Part shown: positions 7,086-14,619 of the stretch, piece by piece | Position numbering within the stretch: position 1 is the first letter of the stretch | Layout of the letters: the number at the start of each line of letters is the position of its first letter | DNA from: Acetobacteraceae bacterium | GTDB lineage: Bacteria > Pseudomonadota > Alphaproteobacteria > Acetobacterales > Acetobacteraceae | Reading direction: 5' to 3' | Assembly: GCA_027340195.1 (NCBI GenBank) | Contig: DAHWNE010000005.1 | Span: 1 to 15,528, forward strand | Length of the DNA: 15,528 nucleotides | Made by a program: the position numbers and the translations under genes | The notes under the pieces: generated by a model | Seen by the model: the letters and a program-made list of their open reading frames with translations, nothing else | Told to the model about the DNA's origin: nothing | The model's database searches: none

Positions 7086-7970
7086 ATGCCCCATGCCACC
7101 ACCGATGACGGGGTGAAGCTCTATTTCGAGGAAACCGGCACCGGCGCGCCGGTGATCTTCGTCCACGAATACGCCGGCGATATCCGCAGCTGGGAGGCGC
7201 AGCTGCGCCATTTCGGCCAGCGCTACCGCGCCATCGCCTTCTGCGCGCGCGGTTACCTGCCATCTGACGTGCCGGCCGATGTCGGTGCCTATTCGCAGGC
7301 CCGCGCCGCCGATGACATCGCCGCGGTGCTGGATCACCTGGGCATCGCCCAGGCGCATGTGGTCGGGCTGTCGATGGGCGGCTTCGCCACCCTGCATTTC
7401 GGCTTCCGTCACCCCGCCCGCGCGCTGTCGCTGACCGTCGCCGGCTGCGGCTACGGTGCCGAACCCGGGGAGCGCGCGAAGTTCCGCGCCGAGGCGGAGG
7501 CGATCGCCGCCTTCATCGACTCCCACACCATGCAGGACTTCGCCGCCCGCTACGCCTACGGCCCGACCCGGGTGCAGTTCGAAACCAAGAATCCGCGCGG
7601 CTTCGCCGAGTTCCGCCAGCAGCTCTCCGAGCACTCGTCGCTGGGGATGCGCAACACCCAGCTCGGCGTGCAGCGGGAGCGCCCGTCGCTGTTCGATCTC
7701 ACCGAGCAGATGGCCGCGCTGCGCCTGCCCACCCTGGTGCTGACCGGCGACGAGGACTGGCCCTGCCTGCAACCCGGCCTGCTGATGAAGCGCACCATCC
7801 CCACCGCCGCGCTGGTGGTGATGGAAAATTGCGGCCACACCATCAACCTCGAGGAGCCGGACAGGTTCAACGCCATCGTCGAGCGGTTTCTGGCCCAGGT
7901 GACGGCCGGACGATGGCCGGAGCGCGACCCGCGCAGCATCAGCGGATCGATCACCGGCATCAAGGACTGA
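7086..7970 (+). CDS. Alpha/beta-fold hydrolase
   Basis: The 294-residue cytoplasmic hydrolase has the complete catalytic set: nucleophile S96 in GLSMGGF, acid D222 or D224 in TGDEDW, and H251 in CGHTINLEEP. The oxyanion-hole strand reads IFVHEYAGD (24-32), with His-Glu in place of the commoner His-Gly. General shape and length resemble the 3-oxoadipate enol-lactonase and C-C-bond hydrolase branch, but the substrate cannot be read from sequence. A short extra tail follows the usual C-terminal helix. GAGGAG at 7072-7077, 8 bases before the ATG, supports this start; a longer frame to 5460 is a shadow. As first gene of a cluster with two oxygenase systems, it probably opens a ring-cleavage product, lactone or ester. 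Confidence 0.9.
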   Translation: MPHATTDDGVKLYFEETGTGAPVIFVHEYAGDIRSWEAQLRHFGQRYRAIAFCARGYLPSDVPADVGAYSQARAADDIAAVLDHLGIAQAHVVGLSMGGFATLHFGFRHPARALSLTVAGCGYGAEPGERAKFRAEAEAIAAFIDSHTMQDFAARYAYGPTRVQFETKNPRGFAEFRQQLSEHSSLGMRNTQLGVQRERPSLFDLTEQMAALRLPTLVLTGDEDWPCLQPGLLMKRTIPTAALVVMENCGHTINLEEPDRFNAIVERFLAQVTAGRWPERDPRSISGSITGIKD

Positions 7971-7976
7971 CCCGGC

Positions 7977-7991
7977 GCCCGCGCGGCGGGC
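7977..7991 (+). other. Intercistronic hairpin after the hydrolase gene
   Basis: GCCCGC / GCGGGC forms a perfect 6-base-pair stem with a 3-base loop, 6 bases after the hydrolase stop and 19 bases before the ribosome-binding site of the next gene. There is no T-tract. It may influence mRNA stability or partial termination within the operon. Confidence 0.3.
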
Positions 7992-8010
7992 CGCGGCAGA
8001 GACAGAAACC

Positions 8011-8015
8011 GGAGG
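8011..8015 (+). promoter_or_regulatory. Ribosome-binding site of the molybdopterin-binding subunit
   Basis: GGAGG lies 7 bases before the ATG at 8023 and fixes that start against longer or shorter readings. Confidence 0.75.
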
Positions 8016-8022
8016 AACCGCC

Positions 8023-10374
8023 ATGTCTCACCCGATCGCGCCGGAGGCGCTCGGCCAGCCGCTGCGGCGTGCCGAGGACCATCGCCTGCTGACCGGGCGG
8101 GGCGTCTATGCCGACGATCCGGCGCGGCCGGGCGCGCTCTACGCGGCGCTGGTCCGCAGCCCGCATGCCCACGCCCGGATCGTCGGCATCGACACCGCGG
8201 CGGCCCGGGCCATGACCGGGGTGCGGCTGGTGCTGACCGGGGCGGATTGGCAGGCCGACGGCCTCGGGCCCATCCCGCACAACGTCGGCATCAACGGGCC
8301 GCCCGACGTGGCGGCCCGGCTGGTCGGCCCGGCGCCCGCCGTCACCCCGCACTGGCCGTTGCCGCCGGAGATCGTGCGCTTCGTCGGCGAGCCGGTGGCG
8401 CTGGTGGTGGCCGAAACGCACGCCGCCGCCAAGGATGCGGCCGAACGGATCGCGGTGACCTGGGAGCCGCTGCCCGCGGTGGTCCACGCCGCCGCCGCGC
8501 TGGCGCCGGAGGCGCCGCAACTCTGGGCCGAGGCGCCGGGTAATCTCTGCGCCACCATCGAGGTGGGCGACGCGCCGGCAACCGCGGCGGCGTTCGCCCG
8601 GGCCGCCCATGTCGCCCGCCTGACCACCCGCGCCCAGCGCGTCACCGGCGTGCCGATGGAGCCGCGCAGCATCGCCGCCGCCTGCGACCCGGCGAGCGGG
8701 CGCATTACCCTGCACGCCGGCAGCGGGCGCGGCGTGGCCAAGCTGCGCACCGATCTCGCGCAGATGCTGGGCTTGCCGCCCGAGCTGGTGCGGGTGGTCT
8801 GCGGCGAGATGGGCGGCAATTTCGGCACCCGCAACTTCTTCTACCCGGAATACGCGCTGCTGGCTTGGGCGGCGCGCCGGCTCGGCGGGGCCGTGCGCTG
8901 GCGGTGCGAACGCAGCGAATCCTTCCTCACCGACTACCAGGGCCGCGACCTCACCGTGACGGCGGAACTCGCGCTGGACGCCGACGGGCGCTTCCTGGCG
9001 GTCCGCGCCGACAATATCTCGAACATGGGGGGCTACGCGGCCTCGCTGGTGTCGTTGCAGAAGGGCGTCGGGCTGATGAGCGGCGTCTATGCCATCCCGG
9101 TCGGGCATGTGCGCGGGCGCGGTGTGGTGACCAACACCGTGCCCACCACCCCCTATCGCAGCGCCGGCCGGCCCGAGATCATGTTCGTGCTGGAACGCCT
9201 GATCGACATCGCCGCCGCCGAAACGGGGCACGACCGGATCGGGCTGCGCCGGCGCAACCTGATCCGGCCGGAGGCGCAGCCCTACGCCAACCCGCTCGGC
9301 CTGACCTACGACAGCGGCGACTATCCGGCGGTGATGGAGCGCGCGCTGCGCCTGGCCGACTGGGAGGGGTTCGCGTTCCGCCGCGCCGCTGCCGCCGCGC
9401 GCGGCCGGCTGCGCGGCATCGGCCTTGCCAACTACGTCGAAGTGACCAGCGGCGTGCCGCGCGAGCGGGCCGAGATCACGGTGCGGCCGGAGGGGCGGGT
9501 GGAGCTGGTGATGGGCACCATGGCCTCGGGCCAGGGACACGAGACCAGCTTCGCGCAGCTGGTCGCGGCCTGGCTGGGCGTGCCGCCGGCGGCGATCGAC
9601 TATGTCGCGCATGACACCGACCGCGTGTTGGCCGGGGGAGGGTCGCATTCCGGGCGGTCGATGAAGCTCGCCGCCAGCATCATCCCCGAGGCGGCGGAGA
9701 TCGTCATCGGCAAGGCGCGGCGGATCGCCGCGGTGGTGTTGGAAGCCGCGGCCGAGGACCTGGAGTTCGTCCCCGGTGGGTTCCGCATCGCCGGCACCGA
9801 CCGCGCCGTCTCCCTGTTTGCCCTGGCGGAGGCGACGCGCGATCGGCCCGACCTGCCGGACGGCCTGCGCGGGGCGCTGGACGGCGTGTCCGACCGCACC
9901 ATCCCGGTTGCGAGCTTTCCCTATGGGACCCAGGTGGCGGAGGTGGAGATCGACCCCGATACCGGGGCGGTCGCGCTGGTGGCGCTGAGCGCGGTGGACG
10001 ATGTCGGGCGCGCCATCAACCCGATGATCCTGCATGGGCAGACCCATGGCGGGATCGGCCAGGGGGTGGGCCAGGCGCTGCTCGAGGACGTGGCCTACGA
10101 CCCGGCGAGCGGGCAGATGCTGGGCGGCAGCTTCATGGACTACGCGATGCCGCGCGCGGCCTCGCTGCCGTCGCTGCGCACCGAATTGTCGGAAATCCCC
10201 TCGCCCACCAATCCGCTCGGCGTGCGCTCGGGCGGGGAGGGCGGGACCACCCCGGCGCTGGGCGCGGTGGTGAACGCCGTGGTCGATGCGCTGGCCGGGC
10301 ACGGTGTGCGCCATATCGAAATGCCGGCGACGGCCGAGCGCGTGTGGCGGGCGATGCGCTCCGGGCAGGCTTGA
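8023..10374 (+). CDS. Xanthine dehydrogenase-family molybdopterin-binding (large) subunit
   Basis: The 783-residue protein is the catalytic molybdenum subunit of the CoxL/xanthine dehydrogenase family, which hydroxylates carbon next to nitrogen or a carbonyl using water as oxygen source. The N-terminal a/b hammerhead domain (about 10-150) starts with GQPLRRAEDHRLLTGRG. The cofactor domains contain GEMGGNFGTRN (261-271), the active-site loop PYRSAGRPE (377-385), ASGQGHETSF (501-510) and GGGSHSGRS (538-546). The active-site base is E739 in GVRSGGEGG. The loop has serine (S380) where CO dehydrogenase has its copper-binding cysteine, so this is a general hydroxylase and not a CO dehydrogenase. 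The usual 2Fe-2S and FAD subunit genes are absent; neighbours are a hydrolase and a Rieske oxygenase. The substrate is unknown, with aldehydes or N-heteroaromatics most likely. Confidence 0.92.
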   Translation: MSHPIAPEALGQPLRRAEDHRLLTGRGVYADDPARPGALYAALVRSPHAHARIVGIDTAAARAMTGVRLVLTGADWQADGLGPIPHNVGINGPPDVAARLVGPAPAVTPHWPLPPEIVRFVGEPVALVVAETHAAAKDAAERIAVTWEPLPAVVHAAAALAPEAPQLWAEAPGNLCATIEVGDAPATAAAFARAAHVARLTTRAQRVTGVPMEPRSIAAACDPASGRITLHAGSGRGVAKLRTDLAQMLGLPPELVRVVCGEMGGNFGTRNFFYPEYALLAWAARRLGGAVRWRCERSESFLTDYQGRDLTVTAELALDADGRFLAVRADNISNMGGYAASLVSLQKGVGLMSGVYAIPVGHVRGRGVVTNTVPTTPYRSAGRPEIMFVLERLIDIAAAETGHDRIGLRRRNLIRPEAQPYANPLGLTYDSGDYPAVMERALRLADWEGFAFRRAAAAARGRLRGIGLANYVEVTSGVPRERAEITVRPEGRVELVMGTMASGQGHETSFAQLVAAWLGVPPAAIDYVAHDTDRVLAGGGSHSGRSMKLAASIIPEAAEIVIGKARRIAAVVLEAAAEDLEFVPGGFRIAGTDRAVSLFALAEATRDRPDLPDGLRGALDGVSDRTIPVASFPYGTQVAEVEIDPDTGAVALVALSAVDDVGRAINPMILHGQTHGGIGQGVGQALLEDVAYDPASGQMLGGSFMDYAMPRAASLPSLRTELSEIPSPTNPLGVRSGGEGGTTPALGAVVNAVVDALAGHGVRHIEMPATAERVWRAMRSGQA

Positions 10375-10391
10375 CAGGCCGGGAGGGCCTG
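10375..10391 (+). other. Intercistronic hairpin after the molybdopterin subunit gene
   Basis: CAGGCC / GGCCTG forms a perfect 6-base-pair stem with a 5-base loop, starting at the base after the stop codon. No T-tract follows. It resembles the hairpin after the hydrolase gene in position and may separate or protect the segments of one operon mRNA. Confidence 0.3.
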
Positions 10392-10408
10392 GATCGACTG
10401 CCCCAAAC

Positions 10409-10414
10409 AGGAGG
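10409..10414 (+). promoter_or_regulatory. Strong ribosome-binding site of the Rieske alpha subunit
   Basis: AGGAGG, a perfect Shine-Dalgarno core, stands 9 bases before the ATG at 10424. It decides this start against the longer open frame from 10286, whose extra residues overlap the preceding gene. Confidence 0.8.
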
Positions 10415-10423
10415 ATCGCATCC

Positions 10424-11659
10424 ATGTCGGCCGCTCTCGCCCAGCCTCTGCGGTGGCCCGCCGAAGGCAACACCCGGGTGCCGTTCCGGGTCTATTCGGA
10501 TCCCGACATCCACGCGCTCGAGCAGGAGCGGGTATTCCGTGGGCCGCTCTGGCATTACCTCTGCCTGGACATCGACGTGCCCAATCCCGGCGATTACTGC
10601 CTGGGCGAGATCGGCGAAACCCCGATCGTCGTCACCCGCGACGCCGAAGGCGCCCTGCACGCGCTGGTCAACCGCTGCGCGCACAAGGGCGCGCTGGTCT
10701 GCCTGAAGGAGCGCGGCAACGCCGAGGCGTTGACCTGCGTCTATCATTCCTGGACCTACGAGCTCGACGGCCGCCTGCGCAGCGTCGCCTTCCGCCATGG
10801 GCTGCGCGGCAAGGGAGGGATGCCGGAGGATTTCGACCCGGTGAAGCATCGGCTGCAACCGATCCGGCTTGCGACCTTCTGCGGCCTGGTGTTCGGCAGC
10901 TTCTCCCCGGCCACGCCGGATATCGAGACCTTCCTCGGCCCGCAGGTGGCCGGCGTGCTGCGGCGCAATCTGGGGCGCAAGCTGGTGCGGCTGGGGCGGC
11001 ACAGCCAGATCATCCACAACAACTGGAAGCTGTACGCCGAGAACGTGCGAGATTCCTATCACGCCACGCTGCTGCACACGTTCTACACCACCTTCAAGGT
11101 GAACCGGCTGGACATGGACGGCGGCATGATCCTGTCCGACGACGGCCGGCACAGCCTGAGCTACTCGAAGCGCGACTCCTTGCAAGAAGCTGCCGAATAC
11201 GCCGATGTCCATTCCGCGCAGTACAAATCAGGCCTGCATGGGCCGGAGTTGCTGGACGCCTTTACCGAGTTCGACGACGGCATCACCCATATGATCCAGA
11301 CCGTGTTCCCCACGCTCACGGTTCAGCTGACGCTGAATTCGCTGGCGGTGCGGTTCTTCACCCCGCGCGGGATGGATCGGACCGAGCTGTTCTGGAACTA
11401 TCTGGGCTATGCCGACGACCCGCCCGAGCGCACGGCGCTGCGGGCGCGCCAGGCCAACCTCACCGGCGCCGCCGGGCTGGTTTCCCTTGAAGACGGGTGC
11501 ATCAACGAATTCGTCCAGCGTGGATCGCGCGGCAGCCCCGACGCCACCGAGTTCCTGGAGATGGGCGGACGGGAAGTGGCCTCCTCGGACGGCTCACGCG
11601 CGACCGAGACCGCGATCCGCGGCTTCTGGCAGTCGTGGCGCGGCCTGATGGGATTTTAG
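10424..11659 (+). CDS. Rieske aromatic ring-hydroxylating oxygenase, alpha subunit
   Basis: The 411-residue catalytic subunit of a Rieske non-haem iron oxygenase adds one or two oxygen atoms to an aromatic ring. The Rieske cluster ligands are C85, H87, C105 and H108 (CxH-x17-CxxH). The mononuclear iron ligands are H213 and H218 in NVRDSYHATLLH, with D357 in SLEDGC; D210 is the bridging aspartate linking the two centres. Length is normal. From family knowledge, the N-terminal VPFRVYSDPDIHALEQERVF and the Rieske segment resemble the large subunit of salicylate 5-hydroxylase (NagG) and relatives acting on aromatic carboxylates; I could not confirm this by search. It is followed 4 bases later by its beta subunit. 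No ferredoxin or reductase gene lies in the window. Confidence 0.94.
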   Translation: MSAALAQPLRWPAEGNTRVPFRVYSDPDIHALEQERVFRGPLWHYLCLDIDVPNPGDYCLGEIGETPIVVTRDAEGALHALVNRCAHKGALVCLKERGNAEALTCVYHSWTYELDGRLRSVAFRHGLRGKGGMPEDFDPVKHRLQPIRLATFCGLVFGSFSPATPDIETFLGPQVAGVLRRNLGRKLVRLGRHSQIIHNNWKLYAENVRDSYHATLLHTFYTTFKVNRLDMDGGMILSDDGRHSLSYSKRDSLQEAAEYADVHSAQYKSGLHGPELLDAFTEFDDGITHMIQTVFPTLTVQLTLNSLAVRFFTPRGMDRTELFWNYLGYADDPPERTALRARQANLTGAAGLVSLEDGCINEFVQRGSRGSPDATEFLEMGGREVASSDGSRATETAIRGFWQSWRGLMGF

Positions 11660-11663
11660 CAGC

Positions 11664-12137
11664 ATGATCGCCCCCGAACTCGCCGCCCGCGCCGAGGCGC
11701 TGTTGCTGGATGCCGCCCACGCGATCGACGACGACGCGCTGGAATCCTGGCCGGATTTCTTCACCCGGGATGCCAGCTATCGGATCGTCCCGCGCGACAG
11801 CCATGCCGCGGGCGAGCCGATCGGCATCCTGTCCTGCCAGGGACAGGGAATGATGCGCGACCGCATCCTCGCCTTGCGCACGGCCAATATCTACGAGCCG
11901 CATACGCTGTGCCATGTGCTGTCGCGCCCGGTGCTGACCGCCACCCCGGACGGCGGCGTGATGTCGCGCTGCAATTTCGCCCTGTTCCGGACCCAGCAAG
12001 CCGGCAGCACCGAACTCTTCGCTGCCGGGCGTTACCTCGACCGGATGGTGGAGGAAGCCGGGGTGATGCGCCTGGCCGCGCGCGAAGTGGTGCTGGAATC
12101 CCGAAGGGTGGACATCCTGATCGTGCTGCCGATCTGA
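11664..12137 (+). CDS. Rieske aromatic ring-hydroxylating oxygenase, beta subunit
   Basis: The 157-residue small subunit has the SnoaL/NTF2-like cone fold of ring-hydroxylating dioxygenase beta chains. It shows the N-terminal helix with a DDDALESWPDFF acidic-aromatic stretch (22-33), the Y-R-I-V-P strand, the middle YEPHTLCHVLSRP (77-89) and a long antiparallel sheet ending in hydrophobic residues. It has no catalytic residues and would stabilise an alpha3beta3 hexamer. The start is 4 bases after the alpha stop with no clear ribosome-binding site, so translation is probably coupled to alpha. Its stop is 6 bases from the convergent flgH stop. Confidence 0.9.
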   Translation: MIAPELAARAEALLLDAAHAIDDDALESWPDFFTRDASYRIVPRDSHAAGEPIGILSCQGQGMMRDRILALRTANIYEPHTLCHVLSRPVLTATPDGGVMSRCNFALFRTQQAGSTELFAAGRYLDRMVEEAGVMRLAAREVVLESRRVDILIVLPI

Positions 12138-12143
12138 TCGAGT

Positions 12144-12866
12144 TCAGAACGGTGCCACGATATCGAGTGCCTGCTGACCCCAGCGCGGCCCTTGCACCGC
12201 GCTCAATTCGCCGCGTCCGCCATAGGCGATCCGCGCCTCCGCCATCCGGTCGCTGGTGATCGTATTGTCGGAGGCGATGTCCTCGGGCCGGATCACCCCG
12301 CTCACCCGCAGCACCCGCAGCTCGTTGCCGACGCGGAATTCCTGGCTCGCCACCACCACCAGGTTGCCGTCCGGCAGCACCTGGGTCACCTCGCCGGCCA
12401 GCCGCAGGGTCACCTGTTCCTGGCGCTGGATCTGGCCGGTGCCGACGTTGGAGTTGGCGCTGCTGGTGGAGACCAGGCTGGCCGGGTTCATCGGGATATG
12501 CGACAGCAGCGTCTCGAGGCCGAAGAAGTTCGGCACGCCGAGCGATTCCGAGCCCTTCCGGGTGGCGGTGGTATCGTTCTTCAGGGTAGCGGCATCGTTC
12601 ATCGACACCACGATGGTCACCAGATCGCCCACCCGCGATGCACGCTGGTCCTTGAAGAAGGCGCGCGCGCCGGGGCGCCAGAGCGAGTCCTCCTGATGCG
12701 GGACCGGCCTGGGCGAGGGCATCGGGAAGGTGACCGGATGGTAGCCGGGAGCCTGCACCGGGTTGGCGGTCGGCGTCATCGCCGGAGGGCGCCCCACGTC
12801 CGCCAGCTGCTGCAACATCCCGCAACCCGACAGGCCGAGGGCCAGCAGCAGCGCCGCGGGCTTCAT
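12144..12866 (-). CDS. flgH: Flagellar L-ring lipoprotein
   Basis: The 240-residue outer-membrane lipoprotein forms the L-ring bushing around the flagellar rod. The signal peptide ends in a lipobox, LSGC at 12-15, with lipid-modified C15. The mature protein has the family's SLWRPGARAFFKDQRASRVGD (start near 61), IVVSMNDAATLKND (85-98), the serine/asparagine-rich loop SSANSNVGTGQI (135-146), then LAGEVTQVLPDGNLVVVASQE (157-176) and VIRPEDIASDNTITSDRMAEARIAYGG (191-217), all hallmarks of FlgH. The ATG overlaps the flgA stop by 4 bases. It is the last gene of the operon and has no room for a terminator before the opposing oxygenase gene. Confidence 0.97.
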   Translation of the reverse strand: MKPAALLLALGLSGCGMLQQLADVGRPPAMTPTANPVQAPGYHPVTFPMPSPRPVPHQEDSLWRPGARAFFKDQRASRVGDLVTIVVSMNDAATLKNDTTATRKGSESLGVPNFFGLETLLSHIPMNPASLVSTSSANSNVGTGQIQRQEQVTLRLAGEVTQVLPDGNLVVVASQEFRVGNELRVLRVSGVIRPEDIASDNTITSDRMAEARIAYGGRGELSAVQGPRWGQQALDIVAPF

Positions 12867-13825
12867 CGCACCACCCCGCCGGCCGGGATCAGCGGCGGGG
12901 CGCCGGCGGTCACTCTGACCTCGCCCGGGCCGGTCACCAGCGCGGCCAGCACGGCGTGGGAGACCGGGTTCAGTACCCGCACCTGATCGCCCAATCCCCC
13001 CGCGTCCAGAGCCCGACCGGAGGCGGTGAGCGCGAGACCCGGGCTGCGCACCCGGATCACCACCGCCGCGCCCTTGTGCACGAGTTCGGGCGGGCGCAGT
13101 GCCGCGCGCGGGAACGTGGCCCCGGCCGCCAGGGACCGGGCGAGTTCGCGCCCGACCACCTGGCCGACGCGGCGGGCCGCCCCACCGGCCACCAGTGCCG
13201 CCGGGCGGCGCTCCAGCCGCAGATCAGCGGCGGTCAGGATTGCGCCGGCGGCTAGCCGATGGGCGGCCACCGGCAGATCGACCATCGCCTCCACTCGCCC
13301 GGAGATCGGCAGCTGGATCGGCGCGATCCCGGCGGCGCTGAGGACCAGCAGCGCGCTGAACCGCCCCGACGCCGGGTCGTATGTCAGCGCCGAGATCGCG
13401 GGCGTGATCGCCGGGGTCACCGGCACCACCGGGGGGGTGAACCCGTGCAGCCGGATCCGCGCGTCGCGTCCGGCGCCGGCGCCGTGCAAGGCGGTGGCAA
13501 GCGGGATCATCGCCTCGGCGCGGGTGAAGGCGCGCCCGGGCCAGGTCAGCACCGCGCGGTCGGCCGGCGAGGCGGGGCGCCAGTTCACGTCGTAGCGGCG
13601 GGCGATATACGCGAGCTGGCGCGCGCCGACCTCGATCCGCCCACCCGGCGCGGGACCGGGGCCGAGAATGCGCCGGCGGTCGCGCCCGGCATGGGTGAAC
13701 AGGTCGCCGAGCCGCACCACCGGCGCGGTGAGGGTGGTGACGGGGCGGAGCGCCGGCCGAGGGGTCGCCAGGGCCGGCACCGGCGCCGCGAGCAGGATCA
13801 GGGCAACGAGTCGGGTGGGTGTCAT
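12863..13825 (-). CDS. flgA: Flagellar P-ring assembly chaperone
   Basis: The 320-residue periplasmic chaperone helps FlgI polymerise into the P-ring. A signal peptide spans about 1-20 (hydrophobic core, cleavage after ALA). The middle region (30-180) is weakly conserved. The SAF domain runs about 185-245 (LAAGAILTAADLRLERRPA), followed by the conserved C-terminal beta domain with VHKGAAVVIRVRSPGL (249-264) and RVLNPVSHAVLAALVTGPGEV (283-303). It is longer than enteric FlgA (about 220 residues) because of the N-terminal part, as in other alphaproteobacteria. The ATG shares one base with the flgG stop (TGATG), so translation is coupled. It is followed by flgH. Confidence 0.93.
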   Translation of the reverse strand: MTPTRLVALILLAAPVPALATPRPALRPVTTLTAPVVRLGDLFTHAGRDRRRILGPGPAPGGRIEVGARQLAYIARRYDVNWRPASPADRAVLTWPGRAFTRAEAMIPLATALHGAGAGRDARIRLHGFTPPVVPVTPAITPAISALTYDPASGRFSALLVLSAAGIAPIQLPISGRVEAMVDLPVAAHRLAAGAILTAADLRLERRPAALVAGGAARRVGQVVGRELARSLAAGATFPRAALRPPELVHKGAAVVIRVRSPGLALTASGRALDAGGLGDQVRVLNPVSHAVLAALVTGPGEVRVTAGAPPLIPAGGVVR

Positions 13826-14607
13826 CACAGGTTGCTCAGGCTCTGCATCATCTGATCGGTGGTGGTGATAACCTTGGAGTTCATTTCGTAGGCGCGCTGT
13901 GCGGTGATGAGGTTGGTGATCTCGCTCACCACGTTGACGTTCGAGGTTTCGACGAAGCCCTGCATCACCGAGCCGAACCCGGGATCGGCGGGATTGCCCT
14001 GCACCGGCGCGCCGGAGGCGGCGGTCTGCACGAACAGATTGCCCCCTTGCGCCTGCAATCCGGCGTCGTTCGGAAACGCCGCCAGCTGGATCTGGCCCAG
14101 CGTCTGCGGCGCGGTCTGCCCGGAAATCGTCGCCTGCACCTGGCCCGAGGTGTTGATGGTCACGCTGGTGGCGTTGGTCGGCACCTGGATGCCCGGCTGC
14201 ACGACATAACCATCCGCCGTCACGATGGTGCCGTCGGGGGCCAGGCCGAAGGTCCCGTCGCGGGTATAGGCGGTGGCACCGGACGGCAGCGTGACCTGGA
14301 AATACCCGTTGCCCTGGATCGCGAGGTCGAGCGAGTTGGAGGTCTGTTGCAGGTTTCCCTGCTCGTTGATGCGATAGATCGCCGCCGTCTTCACGCCGAG
14401 CCCGATCTGCGCGCCGGACGGCACGATCGAGCCGGAGGAGGACGAGTTCGACCCCACCCGGCGCAGGTTCTGATAGATCAGGTCCTGGAACTCCACTCGC
14501 TGGCGCTTGAAGCCGGTGGTGGTCATGTTGGCGATATTGTTGGAGATCACCTCTACATTGGTCTGCTGGGCCTGCATCCCGGTGGCGGCGATGTCGAGTG
14601 CGCGCAT
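13825..14607 (-). CDS. flgG: Flagellar distal rod protein
   Basis: The 260-residue protein is the distal rod subunit of the flagellum, exported by the flagellar type III system and assembled between proximal rod and hook. The N-terminal D0 helix carries the rod signature VISNNIANMTTTGFKRQRVEFQD (from 20), with QTSNSLDLAIQGNGYFQV at about 88-105. The C-terminal D0 helix has SNVNVVSEITNLITAQRAYEMNSKVI. The FlgG-specific serine-rich insertion with IVPSGAQIGLGVKT (about 53-74) distinguishes it from FlgF. Length is standard. The ribosome-binding GAGGGG overlaps the stop codon of the small upstream ORF, about 8 bases before the ATG at 14607. Confidence 0.97.
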   Translation of the reverse strand: MRALDIAATGMQAQQTNVEVISNNIANMTTTGFKRQRVEFQDLIYQNLRRVGSNSSSSGSIVPSGAQIGLGVKTAAIYRINEQGNLQQTSNSLDLAIQGNGYFQVTLPSGATAYTRDGTFGLAPDGTIVTADGYVVQPGIQVPTNATSVTINTSGQVQATISGQTAPQTLGQIQLAAFPNDAGLQAQGGNLFVQTAASGAPVQGNPADPGFGSVMQGFVETSNVNVVSEITNLITAQRAYEMNSKVITTTDQMMQSLSNL

Positions 14608-14619
14608 CCGTCCTGCCCC

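Noticed and set aside
6981..8024. A 347-codon minus-strand ORF opposite the alpha/beta hydrolase
   Set aside because: It is antisense to a gene with an intact catalytic triad and is itself low-complexity with no known motif.
8023..10374. Assignment of the molybdenum subunit as aerobic CO dehydrogenase CoxL
   Set aside because: The active-site loop lacks the cysteine-containing signature of CoxL, and coxM and coxS are absent.
10286..10423. A longer N-terminus for the Rieske alpha subunit
   Set aside because: The extra codons overlap the end of the preceding gene, while a perfect AGGAGG stands before the ATG at 10424.
7960..10473. An 837-codon minus-strand open frame opposite the molybdopterin subunit
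   Set aside because: It is a composition-driven shadow with low-complexity Arg/Gly/His/Gln sequence; the plus-strand gene has all family motifs and a good ribosome-binding site.
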